A stretch of 64,000 nt of DNA, from the NCBI RefSeq assembly GCF_000247815.1, contig NW_004775943.1, positions 280,276-344,275 on the forward strand. The letters are read 5' to 3'. Shown here piece after piece: positions 28,760 through 42,600 of this stretch. The translations under genes and the position numbers were made by a program. Numbering within the stretch: the first letter of the stretch is position 1; every line of letters starts with the position of its first letter. Under the pieces are notes generated by a model. It made no database searches, had not been told where the DNA came from, and was given only the letters and a program-made list of their open reading frames with translations. The stretch comes from Ficedula albicollis (lineage: Eukaryota > Chordata > Aves > Passeriformes > Muscicapidae).

Positions 28760-29100
28760 GGGGCCCTTTCATTTTATAATACTGAATTTCATCTGCCATT
28801 TCATCTCCCAACCACTCAGTATTCTAAGATGCTCTTTGTGGTTACCTTTTAATTTTTACTGCTCCATGTAATCCTCAGACCCGACCTTAGTCCCTGCCCA
28901 TTTACTTCCTGTATCATGCGGGAAACATTTTGAATAGTCCAATGTTAATGTGGATCCCTGCAGGATTCCCCCAGTGGCCTCACTCCCCTGAAAACGCCAA
29001 ATGTCTCCTCCAAATGCTTCCTCTAGCCCTCAACAAAACAATCACCTGGTTTAATGCATGGCACTCTTGCTTTTTAAAGAAGTCCAGGGCCTTGTCTTTT
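28760..29100 (-). mobile_element. Ancient CR1/L3-like LINE fragment
   Basis: In antisense the text follows an old amniote LINE: CATCTGCCATTTCATCTCCC, GTGGATCCCTGCAGGATTCC, CACTCCCCTGAAAACGCC. It is much more diverged than the avian CR1 copies here, consistent with an older insertion. Confidence 0.55.
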
Positions 29101-29369
29101 TTTATGGAAATTCCAATTGCAGCGGCAGCAAAATTATTCAGCTGTGAGGTTCTCAGCACAGGAAGTACATGGAGCTGCTGGGGTGAAACAGGAGGAAGCA
29201 CCAGAGCTGCTGCAGGGCTGGAGGCCCTTCTGCTCTGGAGCCAGGCTGGCAGAGCTGGGGTGCTCACCTGGAGAGGAGAAGGGTCCAGGGAGAGCTCAGA
29301 GCCCCTCCCGTGCCTTAAGGAAGCCTACAAGAATGATGGGGATGGACTATTTCGTGGGGCCTGGTGCAA

Positions 29370-29625
29370 TAGAACAAGGAGCGGTGGTTTAAAACTGAAG
29401 AAGAGTAATTTTAGATTAGATGTAAGGAAGAAGTTTTTCACAATGAGTGGCCAGACACACATACAGGCTGTCCAGAGAGGTGGGCAGTGTCCCTTCCTTG
29501 GAAGCATTCAAGATCAGCTTGGATGGGGCTCTGAGCAACCCGATCAAGTAGGAGACAACCTTGCTCATGGCAAGGCCTTGGCCTCGTTGACATTGAAAGG
29601 TCCCTTCCAACCCATGATTCTGTGT
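29370..29625 (+). mobile_element. CR1 LINE 3' end fragment
   Basis: Plus-oriented: TTAGATGTAAGGAAGAAGTT, GGAAGCATTCAAGATCAGCT, then AAAGGTCCCTTCCAACCCAT and a GATTCTGTG tail. Confidence 0.9.
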
Positions 29626-31680
29626 GGAGAAGTCTTCTTTTGAGGCTTACCTCTTTACCAAGTACTTAAATCAGATGAAGTTTGTCTCCCATTCACATCT
29701 TTTCTCTGCATATGAGCCCTCCTCCTTCCTGTAACCTTTATTGCTGCATGGGCTGGTCTCCTGTTCCCATGAGAAGTATGGATGGAGCTGTCCACAAAAA
29801 CAGCACTACAGAAACCACCCGTCTTGGCCCAGGTCAGCACCCACGGCCTGTGGCAGTGCTGGGCTGTGGCCCAGTGGCAGCAGGGCCAGCCAAGGGCAGA
29901 CGAGGGACCAGCCCACGCTGCAGTGGCATAGAGGGCCAAGAGCCTCCTTGGCCCTGAGGAAGAACTGGAAAAAAAAGCTGACAGTACTGGCTGTGATTTT
30001 CCTAACCTTTAATTTGGCTCTGTCTCCCCAGGCAGCCACTGGGACCATGCCTCTGGTTATGACCATCCTATGGTTTAGTGCAGGCTATGTTTGAATAACT
30101 ACCTGGCTTTTGCTTCCAAAGAAAGACAGAGGCTTGCTTCTGAAATGTAACTGCACTTTTTGAAAACAAAAGCCTGATTTAGGAGACCTTTGAGCACAAT
30201 TCAGATGGGTTTTTGGACTTGATACAGCATACATAAAAGAGGACACTACACTAATTAATGTCTCCGCAGAGCTGTCCAATATAATCACCACCCCCTCCAA
30301 TCTCACTCTCATTCCACTATATTTTAATGTAGTAGGTTGACCTACTTAATTTTGAAGGCAGCTGGTTTTCACAGTCAAGCAACACTTCAATCAAGAAATA
30401 ATGTCATGCTTAGTGCTGGTTTCATTACTACCATCAGACTCACACAGGATGACATTAACCCTCCACTTGCCATGAAGGTCATTGAGCAAACACTTAGGAC
30501 CAGACTGCTCCAGAAGCTGGTCCCAAGCCATGGCTCTGCTCCCAAATACCTGTGGCGGCACAGGGAAACATTTGATTTACAGGTGATGTCACTCAAATAG
30601 CTTGCCTGGCACAGGTGTGGTATTTTTACCAATAGAGATATGATAAACTAATGGGATGTACCCCAGCCTGACATAGTGGCAGAGCCAAGTGTATGACTGC
30701 AATGATTTCATTTGCACATGGCACAGAGCACCAGACTGTTCCATGCAGGCAGGAATGACAAACTGCAGTGGATGTCTCTGTGTGAAGTGCACCCCGTGTC
30801 ACAGTTTCCTCTCAACAGAACAGCTCCATTTTTTTGGACATTTTGGCTTTATTAAAAGAGCTTAAACCTTAAAGTTACTGCACTGCATAACTTGCAAGGA
30901 GGAAGGATGGTAAGTGATCTCATGAAAATTACTGAATTATTAATGACTTTTAACAAATCTTGGAACAATGGAGAAATCCTTGAGGATTAAGAACAAAACA
31001 ACTGAACAACTCCCAACCCAAAATATATTTTTTCTCCTTCTCCAAAAAAGCCTCTCCAGGCCCCCAAAACAAACCAAAACAAAACTCTAGTGTGCCAGTA
31101 CTTAAAAATAGAAAAGCTGCGTGATGAGTTTAAGCACAGCTTAGTCTGAAATCTCACAGACACATCAACAATTGACATTAAAGGGCACAATAAGTAAGAC
31201 CCAGCTAACATGGTTTCACAGAGAAGAGTTTTCTGTAAATATTATTCTTTAATTAATTACAAGTCTCGTTTGGTAAGTGTGGCTGCATCTCCAGCAGTGT
31301 GGATAGCAGGTGAGGGAGGCAATTCTGCCTCTCTGCTATCCTTGCCCTCAGAGCAGTGGAGCATGGTTGCCATAGCCCCAGTACAGCAGGATGCAGGTGC
31401 TCCAGGACAGATCTCTCCCAAACAAGCAGTGGACTGGCAGCAGTGCCACCACCTCATACCAGCTTGAGCCAATCCAGCAAACAATCTGCTGTAATGCTGA
31501 TGGACAGGGATGGATTGTTGGAGAAGGCCTTTTTTCCACGTGTCACTTTAGGTGGAGGAGTATGTTACTGAAGTAACTACAAAACCCAAATGGTCACAAA
31601 ATATCCATGTCTAGAGAGCAGGTCTAGTTCATAACTCATAAATGACAGGAAACAGGACTCTAGACTGAAAACCTCTATGA
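29626..31680. other. Intergenic; no gene seen
   Basis: Mixed unique-looking sequence with short open frames only. No splice-site-flanked conserved segment was recognised. Confidence 0.45.
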
Positions 31681-31900
31681 AAAACCTTCTTTAATTCCTA
31701 GGTTTATTGTACGGAGTGGGAACATAGTGAATGTTTGCTGCAAGTACAGCGCCGTGGAGTTCTGAAGAGAAATCGCGAAGACAATGGAGCAGCACCGGAG
31801 CATGCAGGACAACCCTGCAGGCAGGCCGTGGGAGGAGGGATGGTGCCAGGAACGCCACACACCTGACACACATGAAACCACATTCTTGCACTGGTGACAT

Positions 31901-33636
31901 TTTATTTTGTTGTCTTTTGATCTTGCCCATCTCACTGCAGACTTTACACACCCTGCACAGTGCACACATCTGCTTTCAGCACAGCACTTGCAAACGCAGT
32001 AGCACCTGGTTCCACAGGCAGTTCTTGAGACCACCTTGGCCCTACAGTATTCCTCACTGTCAAGAACAATGTGATCATGCTGGTAATAACACAAATGTAC
32101 AAACCTGTCTGTTCCCCAGACACTGCAATGGCTTCCCTGTGAATTTCAGCACCAGCAATTTTGTCAGACAGTGCAAATTTTGCAATTTTCTGGTACAGTG
32201 GGTCTTTGGATAACAGAGATTCTGGAGAACCCACTCTTTGAAAAATAGGACTGCCCATGCCGCTGCTTCCTGGTAGCCTCTATGACATCTGCAGCATGTA
32301 AACACTGGAACAGGTTGCCCAGGAAGGCTGTGGATGCCCCAACCCTGGTAGTGTTCAAAGCCAGGTTGGAAAAGGCCTTGAACAACCTGGTCTAGTGGGA
32401 TGCGTCCCTACCTGTGGCAGTGGAGGTTGAGACTAAATGATCTTTCAGGTCCATTCCAATTCCTTAACATTCTGTGATTCATGGAGCACAGGAAGATATT
32501 GCTCCTTATGATCCAGAGACAATGACAACAGGACTTAAAATAATGACCCCTCTTCTTCTAACCTTTTCTGCACAGGGAAGCCACCACTAACACACCTCAT
32601 TTGCACAGAGGTGTTACTGAAAAGAAACAGGTTATGTAAGACAGTGAAGGTGGTATCTGCCAAGCAGGGAAAAAGGACACTGTGGGAGCACTGGCATGAC
32701 CAAGAACCACACACTGGCAAGGCAGCTTCATGGAACGTGGTCCCAGCACTAGCAGGCTGCTCATGTAGGTATGCACTGTCTTGTAGTGTTTCCCAGGTGA
32801 GCATGAAACAAGTGGGCTTCAGAGTGCATACAAAGGCCACCTCATACATCATTTACTGGGGGCTCTCAAAGGCTGGTCAATCAGCAGAGGGCTTGAGAGA
32901 ACTCAGTCCTTGCAGCACTGGAAGACTTTCTACAAATCTTTAATGTCCAACATTATAGGAGACAGATGCCAGGGGAACAGTGGGTTCCTGACAAGGATAA
33001 TAATGACCTTCTATCCCTTCCAAGTAGATGTGCTGCTGTCTGGTGCTGAGCCTAAACACTGGTGTATGAAAAAAAGCCTTGTGCAATACGATGCAGCAAA
33101 CACTGAGAAGTTCTTTTTAGTGGCAGCCTTGCTGACGATAGACAGGAGAGTGACAGGGCAAGCTGGAATCTTTGCATTCTGCACAGCAGTTTTCATGTTT
33201 AGTTTGTGTGCATTCTGTGAAAGAAAGGATTTCCCCCTTGAAGAGAGCTAAACATTGTGCTAGTCAGTCCCTTATGAGAAGAACTGTAAAAAAGGACCCT
33301 GATCTCACACATCAGAGGAAGATGACAAAACAGACACTTGCTGTACTGGAAACCACTAAACAAGCAACTAGTATGACCAAACTGACACTGCAACCAGAGC
33401 AGGAATCACACTCTGTACACTGTCAGTGCCATTGTCCAATGGAACTACACCAGCAGAAGCAGTCTCTGCACCACAGCTTTGGTTTGTATTCCTCACAATT
33501 GACCAGATGCAGAAGTTTCAGTATCAAAGTCATCCGCAGGACTGAGTCACAGTCCCAAAGACATTCAACTGCTTAGATTAGTGCTGTGGGTTATGAGCCT
33601 GACAGAAGTGGGGCTTGTAACTGAAAAGCTTTCAAA
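31901..33636 (-). other. ZNF512: Probable ZNF512 3' UTR
   Basis: Below the ZNF512 stop (33639-33637), the minus strand has AATAAA at 31906-31901 and another at 31708-31703. No other gene intervenes. The UTR would include a CR1 3' end at 32290-32485. The boundary is inferred from the signals only. Confidence 0.4.
32290..32485 (+). mobile_element. CR1 LINE 3' end fragment
   Basis: Plus-oriented: GGAACAGGTTGCCCAGGAAG, AACAACCTGGTCTAGTGGGA, then CTAAATGATCTTTCAGGTCC and a TTCTGTGATTC tail. It is antisense to ZNF512. Confidence 0.92.
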
Positions 33637-36600
33637 TTACTCCTTATCTTCTAGGGATTTACTTCGGCCTCGCTTGCGGCTGGTTTTTGGAACTTCAGCT
33701 CTCTGTGCAACTTGGGGTGCCCCTTCCTCACTGCTTGCACTCTCGTTGTCCACTCGTCGTGGACGACCTCTCTTACTTTTCCTCATTTTTTCAACGCCAA
33801 CAGTGGGGGGCTTCTTGGCAGCCAAGGTGCCAGCTCTCTTCTTTTTGCCTCTGGTCAAAGGACGTTTCTTCCGTTGCTTCCTCTGCTCTTCCCTTTGGCG
33901 AATTTTCATTAGCTTCTCAAAGCTTTTGGTGGTCGTTGTATTCACATCAAACCAGTCCTGGAGATTTAGAAGGCAAAAGGTTGGTACTGATGGTGGTGGA
34001 AATACCAAATAAAGCCTATCAGGACCTATAATATAACTGCCTTGAGGGACAAGGTTTTCCTGAAATGTAAGATCTGGAAAGGCAACTACCTAACAACGCT
34101 GTGATTTTTGATGTGTCTCCTCAGGTGTCACTCTGTCTCAGAGGATTCACATTTGATTTGATATTTGCCTAGTTAAAGGTACAGGAAATGCTGCAGAGCT
34201 GAACAGAGCAGCAGCAGCTTGGGACAGGGCATATGACATGACACAATACTTGCTCCCCAGACTAACACTTAAGATCAACTAAGTTTAAGGACCCTGTTAC
34301 CAACAGTGAGCAAGGAAGAAGTAAAACATGGCACACATCCAGCATTCTCTTCTTAAGACATTCTCCCCACCTCCCACAGTCTGGGATTTGTGGTTCCACT
34401 CTGCCTGCCTTACCTCAGCATGCACAGAGTTGATGTGATACTTGACTCCACTCTCTGAAATGAACTCCTTCTCACACAAGAGACACTTGTATTTACCAGC
34501 CACAAAGTCTCCCTGGCAACAAAACAAACAAAAAGTATTCCATCAAGAGTTGCTGGACCAGGAGGCTGATAAACCTATATATTTCATTTGAACCTTACTC
34601 AGATAGAACCCAGCAATAAAAACTAGGAACTCTCATCCATACCAGATAGCTTTAGGTACAGGTGATGCCTTAAGTTTTAGCTTTCATATTTTCCAGATTC
34701 TGTACTGTATTAGTATGTAACTCTGAACTTCATATAAAGTGTTAGCAAGTTCTCTTCACAGTTTGTTAGACAAAAAATCCTTTTGCAGCCTGAGAACCAA
34801 GGACAGCGCTGAAGCTTCAGGCCCAAAAAGAGCAAACAGCAGCAAATTGAGGAGAGCAATCTGGGAAGATGGGACTGCATAACCTGGAGCTGGAATTGGA
34901 CAATTAACCCCAATATGGAAATGAGCCAAAACTTATAAAGTGTGTAAACTCCTGATTCGGAGTCCATCTTGGGTGGAGCTACAGCCAGGCTCTTGCACTG
35001 CCCAAGGTGAATCCTTTAAAGGCCTTTTAATAAATGCCTACTTTATTCCTTTGACACTGTCTAGCCTCTTTTCTAGGTAGCCGCTTAGGCATCACAGGAG
35101 CACTGACTTGAGTGAGCAGTTGTGCCCATGAAGCATAGGACTGCTCTCTGAGATGCCATAAGATCTCCAGCAGTGCACCTGGAAAAACTGCTCTTGTAGC
35201 TCTGAATCTACAGTAGAACTGCTGTGTCAATAAAAGGAATGCCATTAAGGTGCTTCCTCCTGGTCTCAAGTATTGTTTGCAATGGAAACCTCCTTAGCAC
35301 ATAGGGGAGCACCTAAACTGGGGGTTGGAATGAAATGATCTTTAAGACCCCCTCCAAGCCAAACCAATATATGAATCCATGAACTTGTGAGAATTTCAGA
35401 TTAGCAAATGGCAGGACAAGAGCTTGAACAAAGGGTTATCAGAGGGACAGGGACAGTGGGGATATTGAGAGGAAGGCTACCAACCAAGGTACATGTGCCA
35501 AGGTGAGACTTGAGTCCTGAGACACTGCCATACACAGATTCACAACCCTGAAATAGTAAAAAACAAACAAACAAACAAACATATGAACAACATGCTAGCA
35601 AGAAATCACTTCTTCCTGGACAATAGAGCATTATTATGTCTGGAGGGCAATCCCAAAAGCACAAAAGAGAGGCAGAGGGAGGCAGATACCAATCCTCCAA
35701 AGCCAGAAAGCTTCTGGTAAAAAGACCATTAGAAGACTTCAGTTTTCATTAAGCTTAGTATTTACATTTCCAGTTTCTGAGCACACTTGGACATCATAAA
35801 CAGACTCCTGCGACAGTTACACTCACGCTCTATCAACAACCTGACTAAAATGATAGTTTGCTTTCTGCCTGAAGTGCAACAGAGAAGAATTTCAAAGACA
35901 GCACACTGGGCAGGTACAAGACACTTCTCCCTCCTGCACTGCTCATGTTGCTAGTGGCACAGAGCAGAAGTACAGCATCCAACACGCCAGGTCTCTGTTG
36001 AAGGGCAAGATATGTTGCTTACTGGTTGGTGACACAGGACAGCTGTTCTCTGGAGACAGCTCCACAAACAACATGGTGCTGCATTTCTGATACTTAAGAT
36101 GATGCTAGCCTGAATACTGGGGAAGAGAGTGCTGGGGGTGGGGTGGGCTGGGGCAGGGGGAAGACAATCTCTGCACCAAACCCAGAGGGCAGCTGCCACT
36201 GACCCTTGGCTCTCTGACAGCATGCATCACACAGAGATGTCCACTACCTCCACCAATGGAGCTGTTTGCTCTCACTGGATCTGATTGGTGATTGCTGTAA
36301 GGCATTGTAAGAAACTAAGCTTTCCAGTGCCTAAAGGGGTCCAAGAGAGCTGGAGGGGGACTTTGGACAAGGACCTGGAATGACAGGACAAGGGGGAAAG
36401 GCCTCCCACTGCCAGAGGGCAGGACTAGATAGGATACTGGGAAGGAATTCTTCCCTGTCAGAGTGGTGAGGCCCTGGTAGAGGCTGCCCAGAGAAGCTGT
36501 GGCTGCCCCATCCCTCAAAATGCTCAAGGTCAGGTTGAAAAGGGCCTATAGCTGGTCGAGTGCAATGAAGAAAACTTAAGTGCTGTTCCAGACAAAGTGT

Positions 36601-39600
36601 CTTTACTCTTGTATTTCCACCTCTCCTCCTTCCTTCTATGATTAGATTTAGATAGAAAGGCAGGGGCCTGTCACTTTTCCACTACTTAAACCTCCAAATG
36701 GACCAACTGCGCACCTGGATGAGAAAACTGTACCAGCCTGACACCAAGTTACTGGCTCTCAAGTGTTCACACACATTCCCAAAAGGATCATCCCCAGGGC
36801 ATTTCCATGCAAAGGACTAAGGGAGCATCCCCAGACATCCCCAAGACTAAACAGGGTCTTGATTATACTAAACAACCATACTGAGATGGAGCAGGATTTG
36901 TCTCCCACAGAGAGACCAGCTGCATTTTCAAGGTTGTGGGAAGCTGTTGGCTCATACAGACCTGAAATCTGTCCCCTCTGGGGCTTCAGAAACAGTTAAG
37001 GATTACCTGATTTGGGCAGTGGACTCTTCGGTACATCTTTATCTCTGTTTTCCATTTGCACAGCACATCTTGACTAAATGTGGGCAGTCCAGGACGAGTG
37101 TATTTCAGCTGAGACAAAGATGGAATCGAGAGTAATGCTGGCTATGCAGAATTTTCTCTTCTAGGCTGAGACAGAAGTGCTATCTCTTCTACTTCAACAG
37201 ACAAACTCCCAATAAAGAATTTTCCTGTCTCATCAACTCTCTAGTAACATAATTGAACCTGGAAAATCCCCACAATATCAGAATCTGAAAATTCCTACTG
37301 CCTTGACTACAACAATTCCTCTAAATGTACCTACCCCACTGAAATCATAAAGCACCATTTTGCCTTGGGTTTCACTCACAGCCTAAAAGATGCCACTGGA
37401 AACTCTGAAGTCTAAAACACAGTGAAATACCACAGCATGTTTGAGAGACTGGAAGGATTGCTGGGACCTTACAGCATGGCAGGAGTGATCTTGTGAGCAA
37501 CATCATGCCCATAACTGCCATGTTCCTTGTGCCCACTGAGAATTCCAGGAATAGTCATTTACAGTCACTACAGCTTGCCTAAACAAAACACTTGCACAGC
37601 AACTGCTGCAGCAGAAATACTGTAATCTAAATGAAAGAGAGCAGAACCCAATCCCTGACGCAACATACTGCTTTCCATGTGCCATAAGCATGGGGTAGGA
37701 GCCAATACGAGACTCATCAGATGCGGAGGTATAAACTTGAACCCTATAAAGCATTCTTAAGGCCTTGTACCTTCCGGTCATCTGGAATCAAGTCCTGCAG
37801 AACTTTTCTTTTGGGCCACTCTTTGGCTAGCTCTTCTCCTGCCAGCTCATGGAGATAGTAGATTGCCACCTTTGCAGATTTCCTCTGAACTCTGCCTGTG
37901 TTGTTTTGCTCCCGTTTAATTTCTTTCAGGTTCTCTGTTCTTCTCTCCTCATGGAGGAAAGTGACCTGCAATGAAGGCCCAAAAAGGTGAGCCTCTTCTA
38001 CTACTTCCTATTTCAGTTGCATTAAATACTGGGAATAAATGTTTTGCCAAATCCCTAATAAATAGGCTGCAGCAGCTATGGTTTACTGTCACAGACATAG
38101 GACAGAAGCGCATCCCACTAGTCAGGAAGACCCCCCGATCTGCTCACAGCAGTGAGGCTCAAGCAGAGAGCTTCATGCAGTTGCTAGTCTTGAAAGGTAT
38201 TCCAACATTCATTGTAAAACCCTCATGGACAATAAGACTGCCTGTTCTGCTCCAATGGTGAGTCTCTTAAGAGCAAATGAAAGCATCTCATGAGTTACGT
38301 TAGCATCACTCTTCCATGGAGCAAAAGTCATGTCATTTACCGCTGCCATGCTGATTTACTATTAAAAACTTCATTCTAGTCACAGAAAAGCAACAGCTGC
38401 TGCAAGAAGGAAACTATCAAGGACAAAATAATCCAGGGGCAGGAAAAATGCAAATATTTGTGATCTGTAATTAACCAACAAAGTAGCAGACAAAGCCTAC
38501 AGGTGCCTCAAGTGAGAGTGGCTGAAGTGTAATCACAGTCCCCTGATAACCACAGCAGGGTGCACTCACCGGCCCGTGCTTAGATCGGAGGTGGTAGACA
38601 AGTCCTGCCTTTGATCTGTACGCTTTCCCACAGTGATGGCACTTCATAGCCATTTTCTCCAGCTCAGAAGCAGCCTTCCCACATTTTTTAACATGATATA
38701 GGTACCCCATTATGCTGGTGAAGCTGCCTGTGCAGCCCTGTCAACACAGAAGAAAAATACATGGAAGAAAACTGTTCTTCAAGGGATTACACAACCAGTG
38801 TGAACAGGATCCACAGTTTGCTGACCAAAGTACTATTAGTTATCCTGACAGCAGAGACAGGCAGGTAGAAAACTTTAATGTTAGTCTATTCAGACAGACA
38901 AAATCTGCAACAAAGAATTGGCACTGAAATAACTATTAAAGGTCATTTTTAACCCAAACTATTCTATGATTCTATGCAACTCTGTCTTAAAAGTATAGCT
39001 AGGATCTGGAAATAAATCTTGCTTTGGCCAGCATCAGAGCACACTGAGCAGCGTTCTCATGTGTTATATTTATGCATCCACTGCTGTTTAATTCACACTT
39101 TGCACAATGCAGCTTACCTCCCTTGTACACTTTAGTTTTCCCATTCGCTTTAAAACCTTCCGAAGGCGGTCTCGCTCGAGCTGCTCATCCAATTCTTCTC
39201 CCTCCTTCACAACTGGCTAAAACACAGCAGAAAGATGAATGAAAAACACAGGATGCTCAGCATTTACATTTCTTCCCACAGGGAATTCACTACTCAACAG
39301 ACTGGGGCAGGAAAGCTTCTAAAATAATTAAATCCCTGCAACTTATGATTTTATGGACATGTACTTACTATAATGACCACTTTCTATATCTGTGCTGGTT
39401 TTGGCTGGGGCAACAATCGGTTCAGGACTGTGTTTTGGATCTGTACTGAGAACTGGGTTGACAGCAGGGAGATGGTTTTGCTATCACTGAGCAGCCCCTG
39501 CACAGCACTAAGGGCTTTTCTCGTACTGCTCCGCCCATGAGCAGCCTGGGGGTGCACAGGCAGCTGGGAGGGGACATATCTGGGCCAGCCCACCCCAACT

Positions 39601-42600
39601 GATCACAAGGGTAATTCCAGACCATATGGTGTCATGCTCAGCATATAAAGCTGGGAGAAGAAGGAGGAAAGGGGTAGACATTCAAAGTGATGGCGTTTGC
39701 TGTCCCAAGCCACTATTATGTGTGATGGAGCCCTGCGATCCTGGAGACGCCTGGACCTTCCTGCCAAAGTGGTGAATGAATTTCTTGTTTTGCTTTGCTT
39801 GTGTGCTTTTTCTTTTGAACTGTCTTTATCTCAACCCATGAGTTTTCTCACTTTGATTCTCTCCCCCATCCTGCGGGTAGGGGAGAGAGTGAAGGGCTGC
39901 ATGGGGCTTGGCTACTGTCTGGGGTTAAACTAAAAAGTAATTATCTTTAAAAGGAGTAAACTGACAGAAAATGATGCATATTAAACATTTACTGGTCCTA
40001 CTGTTTCTACTTAGCCTGACTAAAGTGAAGCAGACTGCTTGTAACAGTTATTCATCTGTGCTAAACTACAGCTCAAGTTCCTTATTCTCTCTCTGATGAT
40101 TATTGTATATTATTTCCTACTTCACCTAATATTACACCTAGACCGAGTAAAAAGATAGAAGTCAGTGACAGACCTAATCCTCAGGGCCAGAACATGATCC
40201 CTGACCTGCATAATTTACTAATACAGCGGTTCAGGAACTGCACTGGGAATTGTGCAAAAAAAAAAAAGTGTGAATTATCTGAACTTTATGCAAACTTCCA
40301 AGTTACCTTTTCAAAAGTTCTCAACTACAACAGAAGACATTGCCTTCTTTAAAGAATGAGTGAAGAGGAAAAGCAGACTGTAATCTAATGTTAGATTAGT
40401 ATTTCTACAGTAAAGAGAGACGGTAACTAATTGCTGCTTTTGCTATTTTATCTCAAATCTAGTCTGCTCCGGATGTAGAAGAACCTCCTCCTTTCTAACA
40501 AAGGACTGAAAATTGCAGCCTAATGTTTTTCCTTCTGATTGGGAATGCCTTTTATATGTAACTTATTACCAGCCTAAACAGAAATTCAGCCCTCTTTCTA
40601 TGATGCTGCATGCCTACCATCTCTGGTAACATTCTACTGTTTTTCAGATGTCAAATCTCACTGGAAAAATAATAGTTAGACTAGACTTGAACAGCTACAA
40701 CACCTGAAAAAAACACTCCATGTTCTGTTTCTGTGTGTACCAGGAAAGGACCAAAGCCTTTTCTGCCTGCAGAAGTTTTAGATGCACAGCAGTTGTGTTA
40801 CCTGATTGTTATGGTCTGCCATGACATGGTATTTCATCCCTGCTAAAGACTTCAGCTGCTTCCCGCAGTGATGACATGTGAACATTTCCTAGAAATAAAC
40901 AAGGACATGATGCATTTAACTGTAAATTTACCAAAACAGTGGAAAACTCTTTGGGGAAAAGGAGCAGGAGAGCAGAACAATTTATTTGGACCTGGTAACT
41001 GTCTTCTAAGGACAGATTTTATGGAGTCTAAAATTTAGTGGAACAATGAGATAGCTACATCCTTGTTTACTACCCTAAACCTCCAGCAAAAGGCTGGGCA
41101 AGAAGCACCAAGCACTATTCTTACTGATGCATAAAGGACTCTTGCTTAGGGACATGATGAGGAGACGAAACTGGTTTTATATACAACACAAAACAGGCAG
41201 GCATTTCTATCAGTAAGCTGAAGAGCAGTAAAGAAACCATTGCTCATCTCTTGTGCTCTTACCTTCCTGCAATTTACCATATGTTTCTTCAGTCCTTCTA
41301 CAGTCTTTCTCACCACAGCCCGGCAAGTTGGACAGGTAACTCGGCCTTTGTCCTGAATCTCCAAAGACCATTGCTCTTCAATACTACCTGTCAAAACACA
41401 ATGTTTAGAATACAAGTGCCAACATAAGATCTCCTTTTTTTTCTCCTTTGATGTCCACAGTGAACCCTAAAAAGAAACAGGTCATGTGCTACCAAACTTG
41501 TGTCCAGCTGAACCTCAATAGATGTAGCTCATTTCCAGCCTTAGATATGTAACGTCACACATCACTCCCTTTCAAAGAGCATTTTACAAACACTCTTCAA
41601 TTTACCATTCCCTTGTAAGGAGTGTTCTTCTACTTCACCAGTGGACATTTTTCCTTTATTAATTTCTGTTGCACAATTACTTTAACATGCTGAGCAGACT
41701 TTTCTTTTTGCAAAAGTGTTTTCATAGTAAAAGCAGCCACAAACCATCAAGTCAAGTTACTCAACAACCAGGGAAAAGCAACCTGGCATGGTTTTCAGTT
41801 GCTAGCCTCTTTGTGAAATTCCAAGCATAAGTTTGGCATAATCCACAAGGATTATGAATTACTGGGTTCTGGGAAGAAAGAGGTTTAGCAGCCATCTGCC
41901 TGAATTCTCACCATAACAAGGTCCAAAGCCTTTCCTCTTTCCCCAACAATAACAGGCCCAGGCTGTCCCTCTCCAATAGGCTGGGGGGAAAGTTTGTGAA
42001 TCAAACAGCACTTGGCAGAAAACTGGGGTGTTTAATGAGTGCTGTGATCTACAAATATCAAGTCATTCCACTCACTGAATCAAGGCTAATTTTATTTTTC
42101 TAGGACAGATTGTTTGGGACTCTGATTCCCAGAAAAGATGATCTGGCAGCAACAGCTACCACGGTTTTCCTGCAAACATATTCTGCTGAGTAAAAACTAT
42201 AAATATTTTTATGAGTTTAGTAATGCAACTATTTTAACAGGCTTTTGTTCAGTTCAAAAAGTGATTTTCCCTTCACTATTACATTATGCAATGGGAAGAG
42301 CATGTGTAACTACACCCAGGCAGTGTGCAGTCCTTTCAGTCTTGCTCTGCAGTACTGACACAGTGCCAGGACAGCAGCCAGCTCTTTCTTGTCAACAGTA
42401 AAGTGAATTGAATGGAAACACCAGAAACACAGCTGTTGCTCAGATTCAAAGCCTAGAATCACATTTATCTTTTATCTGCTTCATAAACACTCCTTAGCTA
42501 CTGCCTCTTCTTACCTGTGTCATAGGTTTCGGGCTCCTTCTGAACACGGTGGCCTTTCGTTCTGGAGTTTTGTTTTGTTTCAGTTTGCTGTTTTTTACCT

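Noticed and set aside
35548..37770. Possibility that a ZNF512 exon was missing between the exons at 35485 and 37771
   Set aside because: The exon was found at 37007-37108 ([13 protein letters not shown]..), with correct borders and phase.
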